Source: JANNNF01 sp040385825 (GTDB lineage Bacteria; Pseudomonadota; Alphaproteobacteria; Rhodobacterales; Rhodobacteraceae). From it: a DNA stretch of 64,000 nucleotides. The notes under the pieces were generated by a model. The model did no database searches and was not told where the DNA came from. It saw only the letters and a list, made by a program, of their open reading frames with translations. The DNA is taken from positions 1-64,000 of the forward strand of contig JAZKGQ010000026.1 in assembly GCA_040385825.1 (NCBI GenBank), read 5' to 3'. A program made the position numbers and the translations under genes. Numbering within the stretch: the first letter of the stretch is position 1; the number at the start of each line of letters is the position of its first letter. This document shows positions 17,955-26,800 of the stretch, one piece after another.

Positions 17955-17970
17955 CCGTTGTATCAAGACC

Positions 17971-18993
17971 TCAGCCCGAACACAGGCCCTGCAAGGCAAC
18001 CCAGTCGCCATCGGGGATCAGCGGCGTGGGCGACAGGCCGCGGAACGGGTCGGCCTCGATCAGCGTCAGCGAGGATTCTCCCGTTGGGTCCAGTGCATAG
18101 CCATAGGCCGAGGACGGAATCCGGGCGTCCTTGAAGGCTGCCAGCAGCGGCTCGTCCGCCAGAGGCGCGGGCGTGGCGCGCAGGATCGTCTCGCCATAGC
18201 CCTGGACGGCAGCGGGGGACAATTCGCCGGTGGTCAGCAAGCGAAAGGTCGCGCGCAGCCCCGCATGGGTCAACAGGGGGATCATCGGGTCTTGCAGCGT
18301 GCGGCGCTGGCCTTCGGCCAAAGCGGCCCCTGCCAGGGCCTCGGGGCCGTTCGCGGTGCTGATCAGCTTGTTTGACAGCACGATCACATCGCCGGGCAGA
18401 TGCAGGCCCAACGGCACCCCGTCGCGCACCACATAAAGAATGGGGGTGTCCAGCGGGCCGAAAACCCGCTCTGACAAGGCGGCAAGGGCACGCAGGCCCT
18501 GCTGGTTGTCGCAGGGCGCGCCGGTCAGGCGCACCACGTCGTCCAGCGCCATCTGCCCGAATTCGGCCCGTTGCGATGCGGGCACCACCGAGGCCGTATG
18601 CGTGATCAGCGCGTCGGGCACCCAGAACACACCCAAGGCCACCACAGTCAGCATCAGCCCGCCCAGCACCGCGCCGCGCAGACGACCGGGGCGGGGAATG
18701 GCCGCAGCCACCGCGCCGCGCACCTTTTCCAGCGCGACGATCATGTCGGCGTCGTCAAGCTCCAGCGTTTCCAGCGCGTCCGCACCAGGGGCATAAAGCG
18801 CGGGCAGAACACCGGGGTTGCGGCGTTCGACCGCAGGCAGCGACCAATGCGACAGCGGGATCTCGGACCTTGGGTCCGACAGGACCAGCGTGGCCTCGCC
18901 GAAGCGCACCAGAACCTCACGGCGCTGTGCCTCGGGGTCATCGCGCCAGAGGCCGATGCTTTCCAGTCTTTCGTATTGGGTCAGCGCCGTCAT
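17971..18993 (-). CDS. M48-peptidase-like membrane protein lacking the HExxH motif
   Basis: A 340-residue protein. Residues 1-95 look like the cytoplasmic beta-rich domain found before M48 peptidases in this group. One membrane helix follows (VLGGLMLTVVALGVFWV, about 108-124), then a periplasmic domain. That domain keeps the M48 layout GDVIVLSNKLI...EALAGAALAEGQRR, but where HEIGH or similar is expected (residues 226-230) it reads AEGQR: the central Glu is kept and both zinc histidines are gone. It therefore looks like a pseudoprotease, perhaps a scaffold or inhibitor. The start at 18993 is chosen over an upstream in-frame codon at 19038 because the product then begins with a family-like N-terminus. 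Confidence 0.6.
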   Translation of the reverse strand: MTALTQYERLESIGLWRDDPEAQRREVLVRFGEATLVLSDPRSEIPLSHWSLPAVERRNPGVLPALYAPGADALETLELDDADMIVALEKVRGAVAAAIPRPGRLRGAVLGGLMLTVVALGVFWVPDALITHTASVVPASQRAEFGQMALDDVVRLTGAPCDNQQGLRALAALSERVFGPLDTPILYVVRDGVPLGLHLPGDVIVLSNKLISTANGPEALAGAALAEGQRRTLQDPMIPLLTHAGLRATFRLLTTGELSPAAVQGYGETILRATPAPLADEPLLAAFKDARIPSSAYGYALDPTGESSLTLIEADPFRGLSPTPLIPDGDWVALQGLCSG

Positions 18994-19269
18994 GGGACGA
19001 TTGGAACTCTGCCTGTTTCCCGGCGACCTTAGCCCCAAGTCGCCCGCGCCACAATGTCTTGTGTATCAATGCGGCAAGCCACCCACATCGCGGCGGTGGC
19101 GTGACGCAAGGTTGGGGGAGGGCTGCCACCTTTGCGCATGGCAAAGCGCCGCGATTTCCGGTTCCGCCAGATGCCTGTCCGCTTTCACTGGGCCGATGTC
19201 GCAATCAGGCAGGCAATTGGCCGGGGGGCGGAGCTTGCTGGTGCGGCAGACAGATGTGCCGGAAGCCCC

Positions 19270-20190
19270 ATGACACCCAGCCTTGCCCGCCCCGACGACC
19301 GCCCGCTTGCTGCGGCAGGCATGATCCTGGGCTATGCCATGGTGATCGGGTTCACCGACAATTACGTCAAGACCATTGCCGCCGAAGCGGGGCTTTGGCA
19401 ATTCCATCTGACCCGCACCGCGATGGCGATGGGCCTGCTGGGGGTGGCGGCGGTGGTGCTGGGGCTGCGGTTGCGGCCGGTCAACCTGGGCGCGGTGCTG
19501 GCGCGGTCGACCATTCATGCGACGGCCATGTTCATCTATTTCGGCGCGCTGGCCTTTTTGCCGGTGGCGCTGGTGGCCGCAGGGCTGTTCACCGCGCCGA
19601 TCTTCGTGCTGCTGATCGGGCGCTTTGCCTATGGCCGGCCGATCGGCCCGGTGCAGGCCGTCGCGGTGGCTGTCGGGTTTGCGGGCGTGGTGCTGGTGCT
19701 GGGGCCAGAGGCCCTGTCGGGGGCGTCGCTGGCGGCGGTGCTGCCCGTGATGGCCGGGGCCATGTATGCGATGGGCAACATCGCCACCCGCCAATGGTGC
19801 CCGCAGGAATCGGCGGCCACGCTGCTGGCGGGGTTCTTCCTGATGCTGGGCGTGATGGGGGCGGTGGGCATGGGCGTTCTGGCCCTGTGGCCGCTGGAGG
19901 TGCCCGCAGGGGCGCAGGGCTTTGTCCAGCGGGGGCCGGTCTGGCCGACACCGGTGTTCCTGTTCTGGACCTTCGTGCAGGCGGCGGGGTCGCTATTGGG
20001 CGTCGGCATGATGATCCGCGCCTATCAGGTGACAGATGCAGGGCGGGCCTCGGTGCTGGAATACATCATCCTGCCGGCCTCGGCCTTCTGGACCTATGTG
20101 TTGTGGGGCGAAGGGCTGAGCTGGCTGGCGGTGACCGGCATGGTGCTGATCACTGCGGCAGGTGCCCTGATCGCCCTGCGGCGGGGTTAG
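19270..20190 (+). CDS. EamA/DMT-superfamily transporter
   Basis: A 306-residue membrane protein with about ten hydrophobic helices arranged as two EamA repeats (for example VALVAAGLFTAPIFVLLIGRF in the first half and ASVLEYIILPASAFWTYVLWGE in the second). Family members export amino acids, nucleosides or other small metabolites; the substrate cannot be told. The ATG at 19270 gives the usual short cytoplasmic N-terminus. Its stop overlaps the stop of the convergent tdk by four bases. Confidence 0.85.
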   Translation: MTPSLARPDDRPLAAAGMILGYAMVIGFTDNYVKTIAAEAGLWQFHLTRTAMAMGLLGVAAVVLGLRLRPVNLGAVLARSTIHATAMFIYFGALAFLPVALVAAGLFTAPIFVLLIGRFAYGRPIGPVQAVAVAVGFAGVVLVLGPEALSGASLAAVLPVMAGAMYAMGNIATRQWCPQESAATLLAGFFLMLGVMGAVGMGVLALWPLEVPAGAQGFVQRGPVWPTPVFLFWTFVQAAGSLLGVGMMIRAYQVTDAGRASVLEYIILPASAFWTYVLWGEGLSWLAVTGMVLITAAGALIALRRG

Positions 20191-20765
20191 TCGGCCACGG
20201 CCTGGCGCCAGTGACGGCGGCACAGCGACACATAGGTTTCATTGCCGCCGATCACCACCTGCTCGCCATCTTTCAGCGCCCGACCGTCCGGTCCGCGCCG
20301 GATGACCATGGTGGCCTTGCGGCCGCACTGGCAGATGGTGCGCACTTCGCGCATTTCATCGGCCCAGGCCAGCAGGGCCGCCGATCCCGAAAACAGGTTG
20401 CCCTGAAAATCCACCCGCAACCCGTAACACATCACCGGCACGCCCAGATCATCGACCGCGCGGGCCAGTTCCCAGACCTGATCGGTGGTCAGAAACTGCG
20501 CCTCGTCGATGAACACGCAGGCCACCGGGCCGCGCTGCAAGCGGGTGGCCAGCTTGGCGAACAGGTCTTCGTCGGGCCGGAACGTATCGGCATCCTCGCC
20601 TATGCCGATGCGGCTGGCGATGCGGCCGGGGCCTGCGCGATTGTCCAGATTGGCGGTGATCAGATAGGTCTGCATGCCGCCTTCGCGATAGTTGTGCGAG
20701 GCCTGCAGCAGGGCCGTCGATTTGCCCGCGTTCATGGTCGAGAAGTGAAAATACAGCTTTGCCAT
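20187..20765 (-). CDS. tdk: Thymidine kinase
   Basis: A 192-residue type II thymidine kinase. The P-loop STMNAGKST, the Walker B-like CVFIDEAQFLT and a C-terminal zinc site (ICQCGRKAT and SLCRRHW) are present. It phosphorylates thymidine to dTMP, complementing the salvage operon encoded 4 kb upstream. The start at 20765 (MAKLYFHFS) is the family start. It converges with the EamA gene. Confidence 0.95.
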   Translation of the reverse strand: MAKLYFHFSTMNAGKSTALLQASHNYREGGMQTYLITANLDNRAGPGRIASRIGIGEDADTFRPDEDLFAKLATRLQRGPVACVFIDEAQFLTTDQVWELARAVDDLGVPVMCYGLRVDFQGNLFSGSAALLAWADEMREVRTICQCGRKATMVIRRGPDGRALKDGEQVVIGGNETYVSLCRRHWRQAVAD

Positions 20766-20813
20766 GGGGCCTTTGGCTATCCGATCCGGGGGGGCGGGCG
20801 CAAGGCGGCGCGG

Positions 20814-20849
20814 GCGGGAAAACACAGGGTGGCGGGAAAACACAGGGTG
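20814..20849. repeat. Perfect 18-base tandem duplication
   Basis: The unit GCGGGAAAACACAGGGTG is present twice with no gap, upstream of tdk on the minus strand. It probably arose by slippage; it could change spacing in the tdk promoter. Confidence 0.85.
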
Positions 20850-21067
20850 GGGGGCTGCAAACCGTCACAATGCAGGGGGGCCGGACGTAACAAGGCAACC
20901 TGGCCACAAGACACAGCAAAGACGGGTCCGCCGCACGACGGAGATTTCTCTGGCCGCCGCCCTGGCAGGACGCATGCACAGCGGACCCCCACCCTTGCCA
21001 ACGCTGGGGACGTTGGCCACTCGGTACAGTTCCGGTTGCCCGGAACACCTTTATCAATGACAAACCG

Positions 21068-21098
21068 TTGATGCCGGATTAATGGGAAAAGATATAAC
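21068..21098 (+). promoter_or_regulatory. Candidate sigma70-type promoter of the CII-like gene
   Basis: TTGATG (21068-21073) and TATAAC (21093-21098) are separated by 19 bases, slightly long, and end about 45 bases before the start codon at 21144. The AT-rich patch stands out in this GC-rich DNA. Confidence 0.4.
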
Positions 21099-21143
21099 GA
21101 TTTCCCCGGCCTGTGCGGCTGAGGACTGTTTTGGAGAAGCCCC

Positions 21144-21596
21144 ATGTCGAACGAAACCTACCTGAAAAAGCACACCGAGGCCCTGGTCAAGGACGTGGGG
21201 ATCGAGGCGGCATGTGCGTTGACAGGCAAGTCCAAGGCCACTCTGGGGCGCTATTATTCCGACAGTGACGAACATGACGACCGCTTCATGCCGATCGATG
21301 TGGTGGCCCAGTTGGAGGCCGCATCAAGATTTCCGCATGTGACGGCGGCGCTGGCCGATCTGAACGGCATCACCCTGTCCTATGACGCGGAAAAGCGCGA
21401 CGCGACCACCAGCGGCGTCAATCAGGATGTAGTGGCCTTGGCACAACGGTTTGCGATGCTGATGGCGGAATATAATGCCGCGATTGGCGACGGGGTAATC
21501 TCGGTCAACGAGGCCAAGCGGATGCTCCGCGAAACCCTGGCGATTCAGCAGGTTCTGCTGGAAATGAAGCTGAACCTCGAAGAAGAATCCGCATGA
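21144..21596 (+). CDS. CII-like putative DNA-binding regulator
   Basis: A 150-residue acidic, mostly helical protein. Residues 15-45 (EAACALTGKSKATLGRYYSD) look like a helix-turn-helix of the kind seen in phage CII-type regulators, and the C-terminal half (VVALAQRFAMLMAEYNAAIGD onward) looks like an oligomerisation helix. I do not recognise a characterised homologue. It has its own promoter-like sequence and no phage genes around it, so if its origin was phage it has been domesticated. GGAG lies shortly upstream of the ATG. Confidence 0.6.
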   Translation: MSNETYLKKHTEALVKDVGIEAACALTGKSKATLGRYYSDSDEHDDRFMPIDVVAQLEAASRFPHVTAALADLNGITLSYDAEKRDATTSGVNQDVVALAQRFAMLMAEYNAAIGDGVISVNEAKRMLRETLAIQQVLLEMKLNLEEESA

Positions 21597-21657
21597 TACG
21601 GGCTGCCTGAGACGGGCAGGGCAGGGGCCGCTCTGTGCAGCCCCCGCCATTTGTTGA

Positions 21658-22977
21658 TCAGGCCGGTTTGCGCTGTGCCGCGCGGCGCGGGGTAAAGGTG
21701 CCGCCCATCGGTTTTGCCGCCGGTTTGCCAGCGGGCTTGGCCGCGCCGCGTGCCGGGGGTTTCGACCCGGCCTTTTGGCCCTGCGGGCGGGCCGGGCGCT
21801 GGCCGCGGTTCTGGCCGGGCTTTGGCGCCGCTGCAATCGCTTCAGCGGCCCAAGCCGCACCACCCACAACGGGGATCGGCTTTTTCAGCAGCTTTTCAAT
21901 GTCTTGCAGCTCGCTCATTTCAGCGGGCGAACAGAAGGATACTGCGGTTCCTTCCTTGCCGGCCCTGGCGGTACGGCCAATGCGGTGCACGTAGTTTTCC
22001 GGCACGTTCGGCAGATCGAAGTTGTAGACATGCCGCACGCCCGGAATGTCGATGCCGCGCGCCGCCACGTCGGTCGCCACCAGAACGTCGATCTCGCCAT
22101 TGCGGAATTCGGTCAGGGTGCGGTCGCGCTGCGACTGCGATTTGTTGCCATGGATCGACCCGGTCTTGAAACCCCAGACCGCCAGCAGCTTCATCAGCTT
22201 TTCCGACCCGTGCTTGGTACGGCCAAATACCAGCGCCTGTTCGGACGGGTGCTTCTTGAGGTAATCCTCCAGCAGCCGCGCCTTGTCGCCATTGGGAATG
22301 TAATGCACGCCCTGCACGATACGTTCGACTGGCTTGCCCGGAGGGGCGACCTGTACCCGGATGGGATCGCGCAGATAGGTGTCGGCGATTTCCTCGATGT
22401 CCTTCGGCATAGTGGCCGAAAACAGCAGGGTCTGACGTTTCACCGGAATGTGCTTGGCGATCTTGCGCAGCGCATGGATGAACCCCATGTCGAGCATGTG
22501 GTCAGCCTCGTCCAGCACCAGATAGCCGGTGGCCGACAGGGTCACATCGCCGCGTTCCAGCAGGTCGATCAGACGACCGGGGGTGGCGACCAGCACATCC
22601 GCGCCGCGCTTCAGGCGTTCAGCCTGCTTGAACAGCGATGCCCCGCCCACCACCATGGCCACCTTGACAGCGGTGCCCTTGGTGAAAACCTCAAGGTTTG
22701 CCGCGATCTGGCTGACCAGTTCGCGCGTGGGTGCCAGGATCAGGGCGCGCACCGTCTTGGGCGCAGGCGGGTGGCCAAGGTCCAGAATCCGGTGCAGCAG
22801 CGGCAAGCCGAACGCGGCGGTCTTGCCGGTGCCGGTCTGCGCCAGACCCATCAGATCGCGCCCCGCCATGATGTGCGGAATGGCCTGAACCTGAATTGGG
22901 GTCGGCATTTTGAGGGTGGTTTTTTCCAGCGTTTTCAAGATGCTGGGTGAAAGGCCAAGATCGGCAAAAGTGGTCAT
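21658..22977 (-). CDS. rhlE: DEAD-box RNA helicase (RhlE type)
   Basis: A 439-residue ATP-dependent RNA helicase acting in RNA decay or ribosome assembly. Motifs in order: Q motif (PTPIQVQAIP), Walker A AQTGTGKT, PTRELV, TPGRL, DEAD in VLDEADHMLDMGF, SAT, and the helicase C-terminal VATDVAARGIDIP and HRIGRTARAG. The last about 60 residues are a basic Lys/Pro/Gly-rich tail typical of RhlE. The start at 22977 gives MTTFADLGLSP, the usual opening; no strong ribosome site is seen upstream. Confidence 0.93.
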   Translation of the reverse strand: MTTFADLGLSPSILKTLEKTTLKMPTPIQVQAIPHIMAGRDLMGLAQTGTGKTAAFGLPLLHRILDLGHPPAPKTVRALILAPTRELVSQIAANLEVFTKGTAVKVAMVVGGASLFKQAERLKRGADVLVATPGRLIDLLERGDVTLSATGYLVLDEADHMLDMGFIHALRKIAKHIPVKRQTLLFSATMPKDIEEIADTYLRDPIRVQVAPPGKPVERIVQGVHYIPNGDKARLLEDYLKKHPSEQALVFGRTKHGSEKLMKLLAVWGFKTGSIHGNKSQSQRDRTLTEFRNGEIDVLVATDVAARGIDIPGVRHVYNFDLPNVPENYVHRIGRTARAGKEGTAVSFCSPAEMSELQDIEKLLKKPIPVVGGAAWAAEAIAAAPKPGQNRGQRPARPQGQKAGSKPPARGAAKPAGKPAAKPMGGTFTPRRAAQRKPA

Positions 22978-23235
22978 CGTCGTTCCATACGTCAAGGAGC
23001 AAGCGACCCTCGCCCCCGGAGGATTCCGGTTGCCGTGCCGCAAGCGGCGCCCCTGCGTGATGGTGGGAACCTGTGACCGGGCCTTTGGGTGCTCACGCGG
23101 CACGGGCTGTCGGTTGAGGGTCAGATGGCGGGTTTGGGCGGATTTGTCAAGGGGAAGGGGGGCCATGGCATGGGCACCCCCGCCTCAAGGCATCATGACA
23201 GCACTTTGTTAACCTGACTGCGGCAGTCTTGGCCC

Positions 23236-23880
23236 ATGCCGAATTACATCCGACCAAAAGTGACAGGGGCTGTGGTGTTCTTTACCGTGGCCATCGCCGA
23301 TCGCGGCGACGACCTGCTTGTGCGCGAGGTGGGCCGATTGCGCCGGGCCGTTCGGGACACCAGGGCACAGCGCCCCTTCGCGATCAACGCCTGGGTTGTT
23401 CTGCCGGATCACATGCATTGTGTCTGGACCTTGCCTGCCGGGGATCGGGATTTTTCGACCCGGTGGGGGGCGATCAAGGCGCGGTTCTCGATGGATATGG
23501 GTAGGGCGGGGTTCACCCCGCCGCCACCGGTCGGACGTGATAATGGCGGGGTGAACCCCGCCCTACGGCGCAAGGGCGAGGTCGGGTTGTGGCAGCCGAG
23601 GTTTTGGGAGCATCACATTCGGGATCAGGCGGATCTTGACGCCCATGTGCAGTATTGTTGGAACAATCCGGTCAAGCACGGGTTGGTCGAAAAGCCCGAG
23701 GATTGGGCGTATTCTTCTGTCCGTCGGGATATGGCGGTGGACGGATGGCGGGGTGAACCCCGCCCTACGGCACCGCGATCAGGTTTGCGCCAGATCACCC
23801 CTGCAACGTCCGCACCCCGTACCCCTCACCGCGTGCCTTCATCGCCGCAACCGCCGCGATGCTCGCCGCCGCCGTGGTGA
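23236..23880 (+). CDS. REP-associated tyrosine transposase (RAYT) with REP copies inside
   Basis: A Y1-type transposase of the RAYT class, single-copy proteins that act on REP palindromes. The HUH pair is His59/His61 in DHMHCVW, and the catalytic tyrosine is Tyr140 in QYCWNNPVKHGLV. The block RFWEHHIRDQADLDAHV is typical. Unusually, a 66-base inverted pair of REP sequences is inserted in frame (about residues 89-111), and a third copy follows codon 170. After that the reading frame runs 86 bases into the end of the convergent carB gene, giving a C-terminus unlike the family (usually 150-180 aa). The gene may be altered or inactive. Confidence 0.85.
   Translation: MPNYIRPKVTGAVVFFTVAIADRGDDLLVREVGRLRRAVRDTRAQRPFAINAWVVLPDHMHCVWTLPAGDRDFSTRWGAIKARFSMDMGRAGFTPPPPVGRDNGGVNPALRRKGEVGLWQPRFWEHHIRDQADLDAHVQYCWNNPVKHGLVEKPEDWAYSSVRRDMAVDGWRGEPRPTAPRSGLRQITPATSAPRTPHRVPSSPQPPRCSPPPW
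23501..23566. repeat. Inverted pair of REP palindromes within the RAYT gene
   Basis: Positions 23501-23522 and 23545-23566 are exact reverse complements (22 bases each) with a 22-base spacer, each with the core GGCGGGGT-GAA-CCCCGCC. The unit is 66 bases, exactly 22 codons, so the RAYT frame is kept. This is the classic paired REP (BIME-like) arrangement. Confidence 0.85.
23747..23768. repeat. Third REP palindrome near the RAYT 3' end
   Basis: This copy is identical over 22 bases to the one at 23545-23566; the identity extends to 27 bases with flanks (23745-23771 and 23543-23569). It lies just before the carB stop codon. Confidence 0.85.
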
Positions 23881-26800
23881 AATAGGGGATCTTGTCCATC
23901 AGGGCGACGCGGCGGATGTCGCGGCTGTCACTGACGGCCTGGGTGCCCTCGGTCGTGTTCATCACCAGGGCAATTTCTTCGTTCTTCAGCCGGTCCACGA
24001 TGTTGGGGCGGCCCTCATAGACCTTGGCGACCGGGGTGCTGGGCACGCCCATGCCGGTCAGCCACAGGGTGGTGCCCTTGGTGGCGACGATCTCGAACCC
24101 CATGCCGACCAGATCGCGGGCGGCGTCTGCCATTGCCTCGGTCTTGTCCATGTCCTTGATCGACAGGAACACCCGCCCGTCGGTCGGCAGGATGGTGCCA
24201 GCCCCCATCTGCGCCTTCAGAAACGCCAGCGCGAAGGTGCGGTCCCAGCCCATCACCTCGCCGGTTGAGCGCATTTCCGGCCCCAGCATCGGGTCCACGC
24301 CGGGGAAGCGGGCGAAGGGAAGCACGGCTTCCTTGACGGAAAACCAGGGGGTGATCGGGTCGGCGAGGGTGTTGGGGTCGGCCAGCGGCAGCGGCGTGTC
24401 GGGGCCGACATCCTGCGCATAAGGCGCGCGCAGCGGGAAGTTCGACAGCGGCTCGCCGGCCATCAGGCGGGCGGCGATGGAGGCGATGGCAGAATCGGTG
24501 GCCTTGGCAACGAAGGGCACGGTGCGGCTGGCGCGGGGGTTCACCTCCAGCACATAGATGTCTTCGCCCTTGATGGCGAATTGCACGTTCATCAGGCCGA
24601 TGACGTTCAGGGCCAGAGCCATCTTGACGGTCTGGTCTTTCAGTTCTGCAATGGTGGCTGCGGACAGCGAATGCGGCGGCAGGCAGCAGGCAGAATCGCC
24701 GGAATGGACCCCGGCTTCTTCGATATGTTCCATGATGCCGCAGACGTGGACGGCGGTGCCATCGGACAGGGCATCGACATCAACCTCGATCGCACCCGAC
24801 AGATAGCTGTCAAGCAGGACCGGGCTGCCGTCAGACACCTGCACGGCAGTACGGATATAGCGTTCAAGCTGGGCGTCGTCGCGGATGATCTCCATTGCGC
24901 GGCCGCCCAGAACGAAAGAGGGGCGGATCACAAGGGGGTAGCCGACATCTGCGGCAACCTTGAAAGCCTCGTCGCGCGACCGGGCGGTGCCGTTGACCGG
25001 CTGTTTCAGGCCGAGTTTGTGCAACAGTTGCTGAAACCGCTCGCGGTCTTCGGCAAGGTCGATGGCATCGGGGGTGGTGCCGAGGATCGGGATGCCTTCA
25101 TTGGCCAGGGCCTGCGCCAGTTTCAGCGGCGTCTGGCCGCCAAGCTGCACGATCACGCCATGCAGGGTGCCGTTGTCCTGTTCGACCCGCAGAATTTCCA
25201 GCACGGATTCCAGCGTCAGCGGTTCAAAATACAGCCGGTCCGAAGTGTCGTAATCGGTGGACACGGTTTCCGGGTTGCAGTTGACCATGATCGTCTCATA
25301 GCCCGCCGCGGTCAGCGCGTAACAGGCGTGGACGCAGCAATAGTCGAACTCGATCCCCTGCCCGATGCGGTTGGGACCACCGCCGAGGATGACGACCTTT
25401 TTCGCGCCCGAAGGCCGCGCCTCGCATTCCACGTCGCCCATGGCGGGGGCTTCGTAGGTGGAATACATGTAGGGGGTCTGGGCCTCGAACTCGGCGGCGC
25501 AGGTGTCGATGCGCTTGAACACGGCGACCACGCCAAGGTTGCGGCGGGCGCGGCGGATCTGTGCTTCATCCCGGCCGGTCAGGGTGGCAAGGCGGGCGTC
25601 GGTAAAGCCGTACATCTTGAGGCGGCGCAGGCCGGGCGCTGTGACGGGCAGGCCCCCTGCGCGGACTTCGGCCTCGATGTCGATGATTTCGCGGATGCGC
25701 GCCAGGAACCACGGGTCGAAGGCGGTGATCTGGTTGATTTCGGCATCGGTCAGGCCAAACCGCATGGCCTGGGCGATGACGCGGATGCGGTCGGGGGTTT
25801 GCAGCGACAGGGCCTTGAAGATGGCGGCCTTGTCGGGGGTGAAGTTTGGCAGGCGCGCGTCTCCGACACCGGGAATGACGATTTCGTCGAAACCCGTCAG
25901 GCCGGTTTCCAGGCTCGCCAGCGCCTTTTGCAGGGATTCGTGGATGGTGCGGCCAATCGCCATCACCTCGCCGACCGATTTCATCGCGGTGGTCAGGAAC
26001 GGCTCGGACCCTGGAAATTTCTCGAAGGCGAAACGGGGGATCTTGGTGACGACATAATCGATAGAGGGTTCAAACGACGCAGGCGTGACCTTGGTGATGT
26101 CATTGTCCAACTCGTCCAGCGTATAGCCGACCGCCAGTTTGGCGGCGATCTTCGCAATCGGAAAGCCAGTGGCCTTGGACGCCAGCGCCGACGACCGCGA
26201 CACCCGCGGGTTCATCTCGATCACCACCATGCGGCCATCCGCCGGGTTGATCGCCCATTGCACGTTGGACCCGCCGGTTTCCACCCCGATCTCGCGCAGC
26301 ACGGCAATGCTGCCGTTGCGCATGATCTGATATTCCTTGTCGGTCAGGGTCAGGGCAGGGGCCACGGTGATGGAATCGCCGGTATGCACGCCCATCGGAT
26401 CGACGTTTTCAATGGCGCAGACGATGATCGCGTTATCCTTGCGGTCGCGCACCACCTCCATCTCGAACTCTTTCCAGCCCAGCAGCGACTCGTCCACGAG
26501 GACTTGCGCGACGGGCGACGCCTCTAGCCCCGACCGAACGATGGCCACATAGTCGTCGCGGTTGTAGGCCACGCCGCCGCCAGTGCCGCCAAGGGTAAAG
26601 GCGGGGCGGATGATGGCGGGAAGGCCGACATATTCGATGGCGGCCAGCGCCTCGGCCACACCGGCGGAAATGTCGTATCTGCCGTTCACCTTGGGGGCGG
26701 AAACGATGGTGGCCTTGGGGTTTTCCAACCCGATACGGTCCATCGCCTCGCGGAACAACTTGCGATCTTCTGCCATTTCTATGGCATCGCGATTGGCGCC

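Larger units (their letters stand above)
20766..21143. other. 378-base gap between tdk and the CII-like gene
   Basis: No convincing gene is seen in this stretch. It holds two head-to-tail copies of an 18-base unit (20814-20831 and 20832-20849), a 7-bp-stem hairpin GTTCCGG-TTGC-CCGGAAC at 21029-21046, and a candidate promoter at 21068-21098. A small RNA between about 20870 and 21050 cannot be excluded. Confidence 0.6.
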
